This document shows positions 19,000-27,142 of a stretch of DNA of 44,489 bases, piece by piece (the first letter of the stretch is position 1; each line of letters starts with the position of its first letter). The stretch is taken from the NCBI GenBank assembly GCA_009928665.1, contig SACF01000038.1, positions 1-44,489 on the forward strand. The letters run 5' to 3'. The position numbers were made by a program, and so were the translations under genes. The notes beneath the pieces are model-generated. The model was not told the origin of the DNA. It ran no database searches and was given only the letters and a program-made list of their open reading frames with translations. This DNA is from Alphaproteobacteria bacterium (lineage in GTDB: Bacteria; Bacteroidota; Bacteroidia; Bacteroidales; FEN-979).

Positions 19000-19068
19000 T
19001 ACGCATATTTGCAACGATCAGCCGGACGCTTCTTATCCGAACCATAATTGATACCGCCTGATTACCAG

Positions 19069-19131
19069 GGTCTCACTTTCCATGAGACCTGCTCTTCTTC
19101 CTGTTGAGACCCCTTGTAGGTTCATTGAGAC
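19069..19131 (+). promoter_or_regulatory. Phased TGAGAC repeats, candidate AraC operator
   Basis: TGAGACC at 19083-19089, TGAGACC at 19105-19111 and TGAGAC at 19126-19131 are spaced 22 and 21 bases start to start, two helical turns. An inverted copy GGTCTCA at 19069-19075 forms a perfect 7-bp hairpin with the first. The last copy ends about 22 bases before a -7-like TATTTTCG (19153-19160). Direct repeats at about 21 bp are typical of AraC-family activator sites; binding by the neighbouring regulator is inferred. Confidence 0.5.
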
Positions 19132-19152
19132 TTCCGGGCACTCCAGCCGTTC

Positions 19153-19160
19153 TATTTTCG
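19153..19160 (+). promoter_or_regulatory. Candidate -7 box of the flavodoxin gene
   Basis: TATTTTCG is one mismatch from TAnnTTTG and lies 28 bases upstream of the flavodoxin ATG. No clear -33 TTG is seen, consistent with activator dependence. Confidence 0.35.
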
Positions 19161-19188
19161 TGCCATCAAATTTTAAAAAACACGAAAA

Positions 19189-19668
19189 ATGAAAACAGCT
19201 ATTATTTACGCTTCAAAACACGGAACGACCGGATTTGTTGCAACTGAGATTAAAAAAAGACTGAATGGCGATGAAGTAGTTATGTACAATCTGAATGACC
19301 AACAACGGGTCGAACTGCGCCCTTTTGACCGGATCGTGATCGGAAGTTCCATTTATGCCGGAACCCCGCTGTCGAAGGTCAGAAGGTTTATCGAACAAAA
19401 TCTGGTGGATCTGCTTCAAAAACAGGTAGGGATTTTCGTCTGCTGCATGTTTTTCGATAAAGCAGATGAACAAATTAACAAGGGATTTCCTGAAGTTCTG
19501 CGGAATCATGCCCGGAGCATCAAACACCTGGGCGGCGAATTCCGCTTTGAAGAGATGAATTTCATCGAACGTTCGCTGGTAAAGAAAATATCGGGCACCA
19601 GGGAAAGCGTTTCGAGTATTAAATACGAAACCATTGATGAATTTGTCAGGGAGATATCAGCCAACTAG
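19189..19668 (+). CDS. Flavodoxin-domain protein (HemG/flavodoxin_5-like)
   Basis: A 159-aa cytoplasmic flavoprotein. The start AIIYASKHGTTGFVA is the FMN phosphate-binding loop of flavodoxins. IVIGSSIYAGTPLSKVRRFI matches the segment found in flavodoxin_5 and menaquinone-dependent protoporphyrinogen oxidase (HemG). Later parts contact the isoalloxazine ring in the family. HemG activity is possible, but no haem genes are nearby and many such proteins are general redox flavodoxins, so no symbol is given. It lies downstream of the AraC gene and its candidate operator; the next gene follows after 51 bases that contain an inverted repeat. Confidence 0.8.
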   Translation: MKTAIIYASKHGTTGFVATEIKKRLNGDEVVMYNLNDQQRVELRPFDRIVIGSSIYAGTPLSKVRRFIEQNLVDLLQKQVGIFVCCMFFDKADEQINKGFPEVLRNHARSIKHLGGEFRFEEMNFIERSLVKKISGTRESVSSIKYETIDEFVREISAN

Positions 19669-19670
19669 TA

Positions 19671-19697
19671 TGTATAAGTCGTCAATATATTTATACA
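19671..19697. repeat. 7-bp inverted repeat after the flavodoxin gene
   Basis: TGTATAA and TTATACA form perfect arms separated by 13 bases, between the flavodoxin stop and the next start. AT-rich arms and no T-run argue against a strong terminator; it may be a binding site. Confidence 0.35.
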
Positions 19698-19719
19698 CCA
19701 CCTAAAAACAAATACCGAT

Positions 19720-21003
19720 ATGTCATACTTCATCTGTTTTATCATCGCATTGGGGTTGTTCGGGACCGTCTCCAGCCTCGTGAATCTGCCAAAACAAACT
19801 AACGACGCCATCTTTGAGTTCGCTCAGGCCGGTTTTTACAAACTTCCATACAAAGTTTGGATGTCGCTTGTTGTATCTGCCTTCCCGTTCATTCTCGTGA
19901 TCGTACTTTCACAAAATGCCAAAGGGGAGACCATCCGATCAGAGCCCATTATTGCGTTGATTGCCACTCCATTTCTTTTTCCATTTCGGTTAAACAATGA
20001 GCCTATTAAACGATTACTAGTGGCTGATGTAAAGGATGATGCCGAATATGAGGGGATAGAACCTCAGTTGTTCGACAGCGGGGAAAGCGGAAAGGGACTC
20101 AGAATCCTGATGTACCGGAAAGACAAAAAGGTTGATGTGTACTGGCAACCAGGCGTTCGTCCCGGTCTTCAGAATCTTTCGATCGGAGATGGCATTGGCG
20201 ACACCGCCGAAAGCGTGATGTCGCCTTCACGCTTTGAGATGACCAGCACCGGAGTTTACCTCGACATTGTCTTTACCGATAAACTAGGACGCCGGGTCAG
20301 GATATATATCCGGGAAAACAATAGTGATTTTCATCCCGTTCCCTTTCTGGCGCCGGTGGGGAGCAATGTAAAGTCGCCAAACAAATTGTTCGCCGTTTAC
20401 ATGAAGGAGTTCGATTTTGTTAAGCGGCAGGGTACAGAAATAAACCTTCAGATTGGCAACCGGGTATTGACTCCGGCAACGTTTCCGCTTCCAATGAACG
20501 GCCAGAGGGTTTATTTCATCCGGTATGCAACAAACCTGGTGATCGGAGAGATCAATTCACTGCTTACGAAACCGGTAGTTATCGAAAATGTCCGGCCAGG
20601 GATCAATAAGGTCGGAGATTTAAACCTAGCTATTGATGATGATGGCAGAATAAAGGAATGCTGGGTTGATCAGAGAAATGATCCCATCGGATTGAAATTT
20701 GACCCTGGGTTCCCGAACCTGCTCGCTTTACCCCGGGATAAAAAAATTCAAGGTCGATGGCAATATGCCGTTTCGTCGAAGGTGCTTTTTGGTGGAACCT
20801 ACACCCTTCGGAGAGACCAGGATAAAGTCACCGTCGAACTGGATGTGACTCAACCGTGGAAACCCGGCAAGCTTCCTTTCACCTACAGCTTGTTGACCAT
20901 TTTTATCCGATCGTTCAGAACCTGGCCAACCACCTATAAGTGGACAGGTACCGTTGATCTGAAAAACAACATAATCGTGAATGGAACCTGGGTAAGAAAA
21001 TAG
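19720..21003 (+). CDS. Membrane-anchored protein of unknown function
   Basis: A 427-aa protein that I do not recognise. Hydrophobic segments lie near residues 2-20, 48-66 and 77-92, so the N-terminus is membrane-embedded. The remaining 330 residues or so look like a beta-rich soluble domain (VDVYWQPGVRP, GVYLDIVFTDKLGRRVRIYI, TGTVDLKNNIIVNGTWV). There are no catalytic motifs, no cysteine clusters and no lipobox. It lies 51 bases after the flavodoxin gene on the same strand and may be co-transcribed. The length and continuous codon structure support a real gene. Confidence 0.6.
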   Translation: MSYFICFIIALGLFGTVSSLVNLPKQTNDAIFEFAQAGFYKLPYKVWMSLVVSAFPFILVIVLSQNAKGETIRSEPIIALIATPFLFPFRLNNEPIKRLLVADVKDDAEYEGIEPQLFDSGESGKGLRILMYRKDKKVDVYWQPGVRPGLQNLSIGDGIGDTAESVMSPSRFEMTSTGVYLDIVFTDKLGRRVRIYIRENNSDFHPVPFLAPVGSNVKSPNKLFAVYMKEFDFVKRQGTEINLQIGNRVLTPATFPLPMNGQRVYFIRYATNLVIGEINSLLTKPVVIENVRPGINKVGDLNLAIDDDGRIKECWVDQRNDPIGLKFDPGFPNLLALPRDKKIQGRWQYAVSSKVLFGGTYTLRRDQDKVTVELDVTQPWKPGKLPFTYSLLTIFIRSFRTWPTTYKWTGTVDLKNNIIVNGTWVRK

Positions 21004-21073
21004 CCGCTCAGCATCAGATCATACTTACCTGAGCCGTTTTAGTAGGGAGAGAGAAACCATTGGGGTATTTACT

Positions 21074-21081
21074 TAGTTTTG
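21074..21081 (+). promoter_or_regulatory. Predicted -7 box upstream of the M28 peptidase unit
   Basis: TAGTTTTG matches TAnnTTTG and lies 74 bases before the preferred start of the first gene in the unit. No suitably spaced -33 TTG was found. Confidence 0.35.
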
Positions 21082-21154
21082 TATCGACTATTTCCAATGC
21101 GGTATATGAACATTTAAATAAAATCAGATGAATTGTATTTACAACAACGATTTT

Positions 21155-21697
21155 ATGAGGAAGTTCCTTCTGTTTTTTGCGTCACTATCACTGATTGTGG
21201 CTACAAATGCCCAGGAAGTCAGGAAACGGCCGGCTTTCGAGGTAAATGCCGGATTCGGTATGTTGATCTATCAGACCGTTAACACGCTGGAGAACAGCTT
21301 TGGGATCGAGGCGGCCGTCAGGAGCAGGCTGGCAGGTCCGGCCGATTGGCAGGCCGGTGTCAGGCTCGGGTTTGGCCCTGTACGACCTGAATTATTCGGC
21401 AGGGTCGTCCTGCAACAGGAGTTCGGGCATTGGAATCCCGACATTGGCATTGAGATGGGTATCACCGCAAGGGCTCAGTTTCAGGAGGAAACCGGATTGC
21501 TGAAGGAAAACAGTTTTGCAATGAACCAGTCGACAGGTATTGCCTATGTTGCAATTCATGCAGCGCCGCTGGCATTCAGGGTTTGGGAAAAGTGGCGGCT
21601 GAGTTTCCTGGAGCTGGATTTAGGAACCCATTTTGTTGACTTTGGCCGAACACTCAGAGGACAACTAACCCTGTTTTCAATCAGCAGAAAATTTTAG
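21155..21697 (+). CDS. Small exported protein, probable outer-membrane barrel (first copy)
   Basis: An exported protein of about 180 aa. The frame is open from an ATG at 21128, but the ATG at 21155 places a normal signal peptide (MRKFLLFFASLSLIVATNAQ) at the very start and is preferred. The mature part has alternating strands with Gly and aromatic residues (VNAGFGMLIYQ, AGVRLGFGPV) and ends in SISRKF, like an outer-membrane barrel. The segment HAAPLAFRVWEKWRLSFLELDLG resembles the same region of the protein at 22699-23205, so the two are likely paralogues. The M28 peptidase gene starts 4 bases after its stop codon. Function unknown. Confidence 0.65.
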   Translation: MRKFLLFFASLSLIVATNAQEVRKRPAFEVNAGFGMLIYQTVNTLENSFGIEAAVRSRLAGPADWQAGVRLGFGPVRPELFGRVVLQQEFGHWNPDIGIEMGITARAQFQEETGLLKENSFAMNQSTGIAYVAIHAAPLAFRVWEKWRLSFLELDLGTHFVDFGRTLRGQLTLFSISRKF

Positions 21698-21700
21698 ACC

Positions 21701-22702
21701 ATGAGAACAATTATCCTGATACCATTAGCCTTGGTAACCTTCGCGTTGTCATCCTGCAGCAAGGAGGATCCGGATCGTTCAGAGTATCTTACGGCGGCAG
21801 CCGTTGCAGCCGACCTTACGACCGACAGCATCATGCCCTGGGTGGAACGATTCTCCCTGGCCCACCTCAATGATACCCCGGTTGACAACACCGGATTCCC
21901 TCCAGCCGATCTTTTTCCTTCCGACCACCTGACCCGGGATGCCGCGGTGGGAATGTTCAGTTCGGCGCTGGAATCAATGGGTTACAGTCCCGATACCGCG
22001 GTTCTCAGCGATGACGTCAATACCACCTACAATGTTTTTGCCGAATGGCCCGGTACGACCAAAGCCGGAGAGGTGATCCTGGTCGCCGGACACATTGATG
22101 CCTTTTATGGAGGGGCTGACGACAATACCTCCGCCATCGCTGCCATTCTTGAGACGGCACGGGCTGTACGAAAGCACAGTTTCGCGCGCACGATCCGGTT
22201 TATCGCTTTCGACCTGGAGGAGTTTGGTTCCCTTGGAAGTACCCGTTATCTGGAGAAAGGACTGGCTGATGATGTGAAGGCTGCCATCGTACTTGACCTG
22301 ATCGGATACGCTTCGGAGGAACCGGGAAGTCAGAAAGATATCATGGGTATCAGATTCCCCGATGTAGGCGATTACCTGCTGGTCTGTGGCAATAAAGATT
22401 CTGAATCCCTGACCCGGCAGATCACCGATATGAGTCATTCTTGCGGATTTACCAAAGCGGTGGGAATACTTGCTCCGGGCGACGGTACTTATTTTCTTTC
22501 ATCGGTGTTCATGCGGAGCGATCACGGATTGATGTGGTACAAAGGGATTCCGGCAGTTTTTTTCACCGATGGCGCAAATTTCCGGAACCCGAATTACCAT
22601 TTGCCTTCCGATCTTCCTTCGACCGTTAACAAGGATTTTCTGGTAAATAACACCCGGTTACTCACGGCAGCAATTGCCCTAATGGCGGAGGTCCAGAAAT
22701 GA
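21701..22702 (+). CDS. M28-family metallopeptidase lipoprotein
   Basis: A 333-aa co-catalytic zinc peptidase with a lipoprotein signal (ALSSC, Cys19). The M28 metal residues are all present: His131 (AGHIDAF), Asp140 (GADDNTS), Glu173/Glu174 (FDLEEFG; catalytic base and ligand), Asp199 (VLDLIGY) and His300 (PNYHLPSD). M28 enzymes are aminopeptidases, glutaminyl cyclases or carboxypeptidases; which applies here is not clear. The lipid anchor puts it in the periplasm or at the outer membrane. Its 3' end overlaps the next gene by 4 bases (ATGA), so it forms one transcript with the two flanking barrel proteins. Confidence 0.88.
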   Translation: MRTIILIPLALVTFALSSCSKEDPDRSEYLTAAAVAADLTTDSIMPWVERFSLAHLNDTPVDNTGFPPADLFPSDHLTRDAAVGMFSSALESMGYSPDTAVLSDDVNTTYNVFAEWPGTTKAGEVILVAGHIDAFYGGADDNTSAIAAILETARAVRKHSFARTIRFIAFDLEEFGSLGSTRYLEKGLADDVKAAIVLDLIGYASEEPGSQKDIMGIRFPDVGDYLLVCGNKDSESLTRQITDMSHSCGFTKAVGILAPGDGTYFLSSVFMRSDHGLMWYKGIPAVFFTDGANFRNPNYHLPSDLPSTVNKDFLVNNTRLLTAAIALMAEVQK

Positions 22703-23205
22703 AAAACAAAATACTTACGTTGATTTTGCTGATCTTGTGCACCCTGCCATCCGGCGCGCAGAAAAACTTAACATTTTCTCCCCTGATTCAACAATGTGGT
22801 ATGTATTACAGCTCAGATCGTATTACAGCCGATGGTGTGGGACTTGGATTGGGCCTGCACCTTCTTCACCGCACCGGCCTGGCGGTTCAGACTGATGTCA
22901 ACCTGCTCTGGCTGAACGGAAATTCCATTCCTATCCGGGTTGCCATTGGTTATCAACGATCAGGCAGATGGACGCCAGCAGCCTATCTCACTGTCGATGC
23001 AATTGTGGGGCAGCGCACACAGTTTTTGAGTGAAACCGGGGCCAAACCTCCGGTCCCTGCATGGTCGTTTGGCGTCAGGGTTGCACCCTTAAAATTCCGG
23101 ACTGCGAAAGGATTCCTTTCTGCGCTTGAACTGGGTGTCGGAATTGGTCCCGACAGAGCATTGAACCTTGAACTCACACTGCTTTCTGCAGGAATTTCAT
23201 TTTAA
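22699..23205 (+). CDS. Small exported protein, probable outer-membrane barrel (second copy)
   Basis: A 168-aa protein with signal peptide 1-20 (ILTLILLILCTLPSGAQ). The mature part has barrel-like strands (GVGLGLGLHLL, WSFGVRVAPLKFR) and ends in a hydrophobic Phe (SAGISF), as outer-membrane barrels do. The segment APLKFRTAKGFLSALELGVG parallels APLAFRVWEKWRLSFLELDLG in the gene before the peptidase, indicating distant paralogy. Translation is coupled to the peptidase through an ATGA overlap. It converges with the ABC permease gene 23 bases away, with no clear hairpin terminator between. Function unknown. Confidence 0.6.
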   Translation: MKNKILTLILLILCTLPSGAQKNLTFSPLIQQCGMYYSSDRITADGVGLGLGLHLLHRTGLAVQTDVNLLWLNGNSIPIRVAIGYQRSGRWTPAAYLTVDAIVGQRTQFLSETGAKPPVPAWSFGVRVAPLKFRTAKGFLSALELGVGIGPDRALNLELTLLSAGISF

Positions 23206-23227
23206 TCCGAATAACTCTGGATAAGTT

Positions 23228-24346
23228 CTACGCCGTCTTCCGGTAACGGTTCACCGCCAGGGTCGTAGTGGCAATGGCAAAGATGACCAGGGCCACGAAT
23301 TCGGTCCGGATATCATACAACGTCGATCCTTTCAGCATGACCATCCGGTTGATGCGCATGATATAGACCACCGGGTTTAGCAGGTCGATCTTCTGCGCCC
23401 AGTCGGGCATGCTTTCGAGCGGGGTGAAGATGCCGCTCATCAGGATGAAGATGATCATGAAAAAGAAACCGGTGAACATGAACTGCTGCTGGGTGCCCGA
23501 GAAGGTCGAGATGAGCAGCGCCAGTCCGAGAACGGCGATCAGGAAGACGGTCGAGCACAGGAAAAGCAGTCCCATGCTGCCTACAAACGGAACGTTGAAT
23601 ACCAGCTTTCCGATGATTATCCCCAGTGCCAGGTCGATCAGCCCGATGATCAGGAAAGGAATGATCTTGGAGAGGATGAATTGGTACTTCTTCACAGGCG
23701 TCACGTTCATCTGTTCGATGGTGCCGATCTCCTTTTCCTTCACCAGGTTCAGACCCGCCAGGATAAATCCGATGGCGAGCACCAGGACCCCCAGGATCCC
23801 CGGCTGCATGTAGAAGTTGTAGTTGAGCATCTCGTTGTACCAGTAGCGGTTTGTCACCTCGATCTGCGGGATGGCGGTAAAGGTGCGGCTGCCGATTTCA
23901 CGGGCCAGAAGGTTCATGTTATAATCCATGATCACACCATTGAGATAAGCCCATGAAAGCTGGGCATTCATGGCGTTTATGGCGTTGGCCGAGGCCATCA
24001 GTTTCGTGGGTGTCCCTTTGCCGATATCCTTACCGAAGCCTGCCGGTATCTGGAGGATCAGGTCACATTTATTCCGGTGGAGCAGGTCGTTGGCTTCGCG
24101 TTCCGAAAAGGTTGCATGCCGGACCTTGAAAAAGGTCGAACCTACCAGTTTGCTGACCAGTTCTCTCGATTCGGTCGACAGGTCCTTGTCGACAACACAG
24201 AGATTTACCTCCTTGATCTCGAAGGTCACCGCCGGTACCAAGATCAGCATCTGGACGATGGGTATGGCAAAAATCGCTCTTCCAAGGAATTTATCCCTGA
24301 AGATCTGAATGAACTCTTTTCGTATAAGGTATAAGATCGTCCGCAT
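23228..24346 (-). CDS. ABC-2 type permease (YbhR-like)
   Basis: A 372-aa membrane protein: one N-terminal helix, a large extracytoplasmic domain (about 45-170) and five C-terminal helices, the ABC-2 layout. The family motif of a Glu-Lys-Glu loop before the membrane block is present (LVKEKEIGTIEQMNVTPVKK), followed by MSGIFTPLESMPDWAQ. It is the last gene of the efflux operon and pairs with the similar permease at 24365-25474. E. coli YbhR/YbhS are the same size and order. The substrate is likely a drug or lipophilic compound, by family analogy. Confidence 0.88.
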   Translation of the reverse strand: MRTILYLIRKEFIQIFRDKFLGRAIFAIPIVQMLILVPAVTFEIKEVNLCVVDKDLSTESRELVSKLVGSTFFKVRHATFSEREANDLLHRNKCDLILQIPAGFGKDIGKGTPTKLMASANAINAMNAQLSWAYLNGVIMDYNMNLLAREIGSRTFTAIPQIEVTNRYWYNEMLNYNFYMQPGILGVLVLAIGFILAGLNLVKEKEIGTIEQMNVTPVKKYQFILSKIIPFLIIGLIDLALGIIIGKLVFNVPFVGSMGLLFLCSTVFLIAVLGLALLISTFSGTQQQFMFTGFFFMIIFILMSGIFTPLESMPDWAQKIDLLNPVVYIMRINRMVMLKGSTLYDIRTEFVALVIFAIATTTLAVNRYRKTA

Positions 24347-24364
24347 CGCGTGTTTCCTCCTGTA

Positions 24365-25474
24365 TTACTGAAGTCTGATGTTGAATTTCCGCATGCTCAG
24401 TCCGATGGCCCCAAGGGTAAAGAGCGTAAGGATCAGGGTCTCTTTCCAGACATAAGGAAATCCCGTTCCTTTGATCATCACATTTTTAATGATGATGATG
24501 AAATAACGCGGCGGCATGATTGCGCTGACCCAGTCGTATGCTTTTGGCATGTTTTCGATCGGATAGATGAACCCGGATAACAGGACCGTCGGCAACATCA
24601 TTCCCACCAGTGATATAAAGATGGCTTGCTGCATGGTTTTCGATACCGTGGAGATCAGAATTCCCAATGAAAGGCTCATGAGAATGTAAAGCATTGCTTC
24701 AGCAAGCAGCAGGACGACACTTCCTTTCACAGGCAGATCGAAGACATAACGCGACAGCAGTAAAATGATGATCACGTCGACCAGGGAAAGGATGAAATAG
24801 GGGACGATCTTGCCCAGGATGATCTGGATCGGTTTCAGGGGGGAGACCAGCAACGCCTCCATGGTCCCGAACTCTTTTTCGCGGGTGATGGTGATGGAGG
24901 TCATGAGGGCGCAGATCAGGATCATGATCAGGGTGATGACGCCCGGGACGAACATGTGCTGGCTTTTCAGCGACGGGTTATAGAACATTCTGACTTCAGG
25001 CTGCACACGAAGGGCTGCAGCCTTTCCGCCACCTGCCAGTTCACTGTTGAAATCGGCGACGATCGCTGAGATGTAGTTGGTGGCCATGGTGGCCATGTTG
25101 GGTTCTGAGCCGTCGGTGATGATGTTCACCGTTGCCTTGCCCTCGCTGATCAGTTTCGCGCTGAAATCCTTTTCAAAGATGATGACTGCCTTGATCTTGT
25201 TGCCCCTGAGTGCAGGGTCGATATCCTGGTAACTTTTCAGGTTCTCGCCCCTTTTAAAAAATCCGGAGGAGCAGATTTTATCCGACAGTTTTTGGGTCAT
25301 CTCATCATTGGAAAGATCAAGGAAGGAAACCGTCGCATTTTTCAGGTCGGTACTTACGACAAATCCAAACAGCAGGATCAGCGCCCCGGGTATCAGGAAA
25401 AGGATGACCATCGTTCGGAAATCCCTGAAGATGTGAAGGAATTCTTTTTTTACGAAAACAAGTAAACGCTTCAT
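24365..25474 (-). CDS. ABC-2 type permease (YbhS-like)
   Basis: A 369-aa permease with the same build as its neighbour: N-terminal helix (FRTMVILFLIPGALILLFGFVV), extracytoplasmic domain and C-terminal helices. Family segments ITREKEFGTMEALLVSPLKP and LLSGFIYPIENMPKAYDW are present. The two permeases should form the membrane heterodimer of the exporter. It follows the ATPase gene by 3 bases and precedes the second permease by 18 bases. Confidence 0.88.
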   Translation of the reverse strand: MKRLLVFVKKEFLHIFRDFRTMVILFLIPGALILLFGFVVSTDLKNATVSFLDLSNDEMTQKLSDKICSSGFFKRGENLKSYQDIDPALRGNKIKAVIIFEKDFSAKLISEGKATVNIITDGSEPNMATMATNYISAIVADFNSELAGGGKAAALRVQPEVRMFYNPSLKSQHMFVPGVITLIMILICALMTSITITREKEFGTMEALLVSPLKPIQIILGKIVPYFILSLVDVIIILLLSRYVFDLPVKGSVVLLLAEAMLYILMSLSLGILISTVSKTMQQAIFISLVGMMLPTVLLSGFIYPIENMPKAYDWVSAIMPPRYFIIIIKNVMIKGTGFPYVWKETLILTLFTLGAIGLSMRKFNIRLQ

Positions 25475-25477
25475 AGG

Positions 25478-26212
25478 CTAATTTTTTCCGGGACGTGCGA
25501 TACGGATGAATACTTCTTCGATAGATCCGGCCTGGTATTTCTGTTTCAGTCCGGCAGGGGTGTCAAGGGCTTCGATCTTCCCTTCGTTCATGATGGAGAC
25601 CCGGTCGCAGTACTCCGCCTCATCCATGTAGTGCGTGGTAACGAAAACCGTGATACCCCGGGCGGCCGTTTCGTAGATCATCTCCCAGAACTGACGCCGG
25701 GTGATGGGATCGACACCCCCGGTTGGTTCATCGAGGAAGACGATCTTAGGTTCGTGCAGGACCGCAACCGAAAAGGCCAGTTTTTGTTTCAGCCCCAACG
25801 GGAGAGAGGCAATCAGCCGGTCGCCGTATTCCTCAAACCGGAGCCGTTCAAGGAGGTTTTTAGTCCGGTCGCGGATCAGTTGCTTTTTCATGCCGTAGAT
25901 GCCACCGTAAAGCATGATGTTTTCCTTCACCGTCAGGTCTTCATACAGCGAGAACTTCTGGCACATGTATCCGATGTTCTTTTTGATCTGTTCAGGCTGT
26001 TTATGGGCATCGTACCCGGCCACGATCACTTCGCCCGAGGTAGGCCTGGAGAGGCCCGAAAGGATCCGAATCGCCGTGGTTTTTCCGGCCCCGTTAGCCC
26101 CCAGGAAGCCGAAAATCTCCCCTTTGTACACATCAAAACTGAGATGGTCGTTCGCCACGAAGCTCCCGAACTTTTTCACCAGGTTATGTACCGATATTAC
26201 TTTTTCGTTCAT
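25478..26212 (-). CDS. ABC transporter ATPase (intact H-loop, degenerate signature)
   Basis: A 244-aa nucleotide-binding protein. Walker A GANGAGKTT (38-46), Walker B IVFLDEPTGG (157-166) and switch His194 (TTHYMDEAE) are intact. The ABC signature is LPLGLKQK (137-144) instead of LSGGQ-like, so its contribution to the partner ATP site is probably weak. It resembles the C-terminal half of E. coli YbhF; here the two halves are separate genes 8 bases apart. It should pair with the ATPase at 26221-27138. Confidence 0.9.
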   Translation of the reverse strand: MNEKVISVHNLVKKFGSFVANDHLSFDVYKGEIFGFLGANGAGKTTAIRILSGLSRPTSGEVIVAGYDAHKQPEQIKKNIGYMCQKFSLYEDLTVKENIMLYGGIYGMKKQLIRDRTKNLLERLRFEEYGDRLIASLPLGLKQKLAFSVAVLHEPKIVFLDEPTGGVDPITRRQFWEMIYETAARGITVFVTTHYMDEAEYCDRVSIMNEGKIEALDTPAGLKQKYQAGSIEEVFIRIARPGKN

Positions 26213-26220
26213 GGGTGGGG

Positions 26221-27138
26221 TTATTTCTTTTCCATCAATTCTAAAAACCGGTCTTCAATTCCCGCCCGGGTTTCGGAGATGATGACCCCGGAAACTCCTT
26301 TGGATTCAAGAAATCCGATCAGGGAATCATCATACACATCATCCCGGAAGGTTACATGCACCGAGTCACCAAAAGGGTATGCGGTGTTTACCAACGGAAA
26401 TTCACGCAGGGCCGTGATCAGTTGATATTTTTCCTGGGCTTTTATGCTGAAGAGTTTCCGGCTGAACCCCGCTGTGATCTTTCCGGGTTGATCGACCGAC
26501 AGGATTTTTCCTTCCTGGATCAGGGCTACCCGGTCGCACTGCATCGCCTCATCCATGTAAGGTGTTGAAACAAGGATGGTGATGTTGTGTTTCCGCAGTT
26601 TTTTCAGCATCTCCCAGAATTCGGCACGCGACACGGCATCAACGCCGGTGGTGGGTTCATCGAGCACCAGCAGGGCTGGTTTGTGGATGAGGGCGCAGGA
26701 GAGGGCCAGCTTTTGTTTCATACCTCCCGAAAGCTTGCCGGCCGGCCGCTTTCTGAATGGTTCGATATGTGAATAGATGTCGGCGATCAGGTCGTAATTT
26801 TCTTTGACCGTTGTCCCGAAAACCGTGGCGTAAAAGTTCAGATTCTCTTCCACCGTCAGGTCCATGTAAAGGCTGAAGCGCCCGGGCATATACCCGATGT
26901 TCTTCCGCAGCTCCCGGAACCCTTTCACGCAGTCAAGCCCGAGAACGGTCACCTTCCCCTCGTCGGGAAGCATCAGGGTGGTAATGATCCTGAAAAGTGT
27001 GGTCTTGCCTGCCCCGTCGGGACCGATAAAACCGAAGATCTCGCCTTCGGCCACCTCAAAGGAGATATCCTGCAAGGCTTTTACCGCGCCAAATGACTTG
27101 GATAAACGATCGGCCGATATGATGGTTTTCGCTGCCAT
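26221..27138 (-). CDS. ABC transporter ATPase (intact signature, H-loop His replaced)
   Basis: A 305-aa nucleotide-binding protein. Walker A GPDGAGKTT (39-47), signature LSGGMKQK (136-143) and Walker B LLVLDEPTTG (156-165) are intact. The switch histidine is replaced by proline (STPYMDEAM, Pro193), which should impair hydrolysis at its own site. The C-terminal 90 residues form an extra domain of the DrrA/YbhF type. It corresponds to the N-terminal half of YbhF. It starts 4 bases after the adaptor gene. Confidence 0.9.
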   Translation of the reverse strand: MAAKTIISADRLSKSFGAVKALQDISFEVAEGEIFGFIGPDGAGKTTLFRIITTLMLPDEGKVTVLGLDCVKGFRELRKNIGYMPGRFSLYMDLTVEENLNFYATVFGTTVKENYDLIADIYSHIEPFRKRPAGKLSGGMKQKLALSCALIHKPALLVLDEPTTGVDAVSRAEFWEMLKKLRKHNITILVSTPYMDEAMQCDRVALIQEGKILSVDQPGKITAGFSRKLFSIKAQEKYQLITALREFPLVNTAYPFGDSVHVTFRDDVYDDSLIGFLESKGVSGVIISETRAGIEDRFLELMEKK

Positions 27139-27142
27139 GGAA

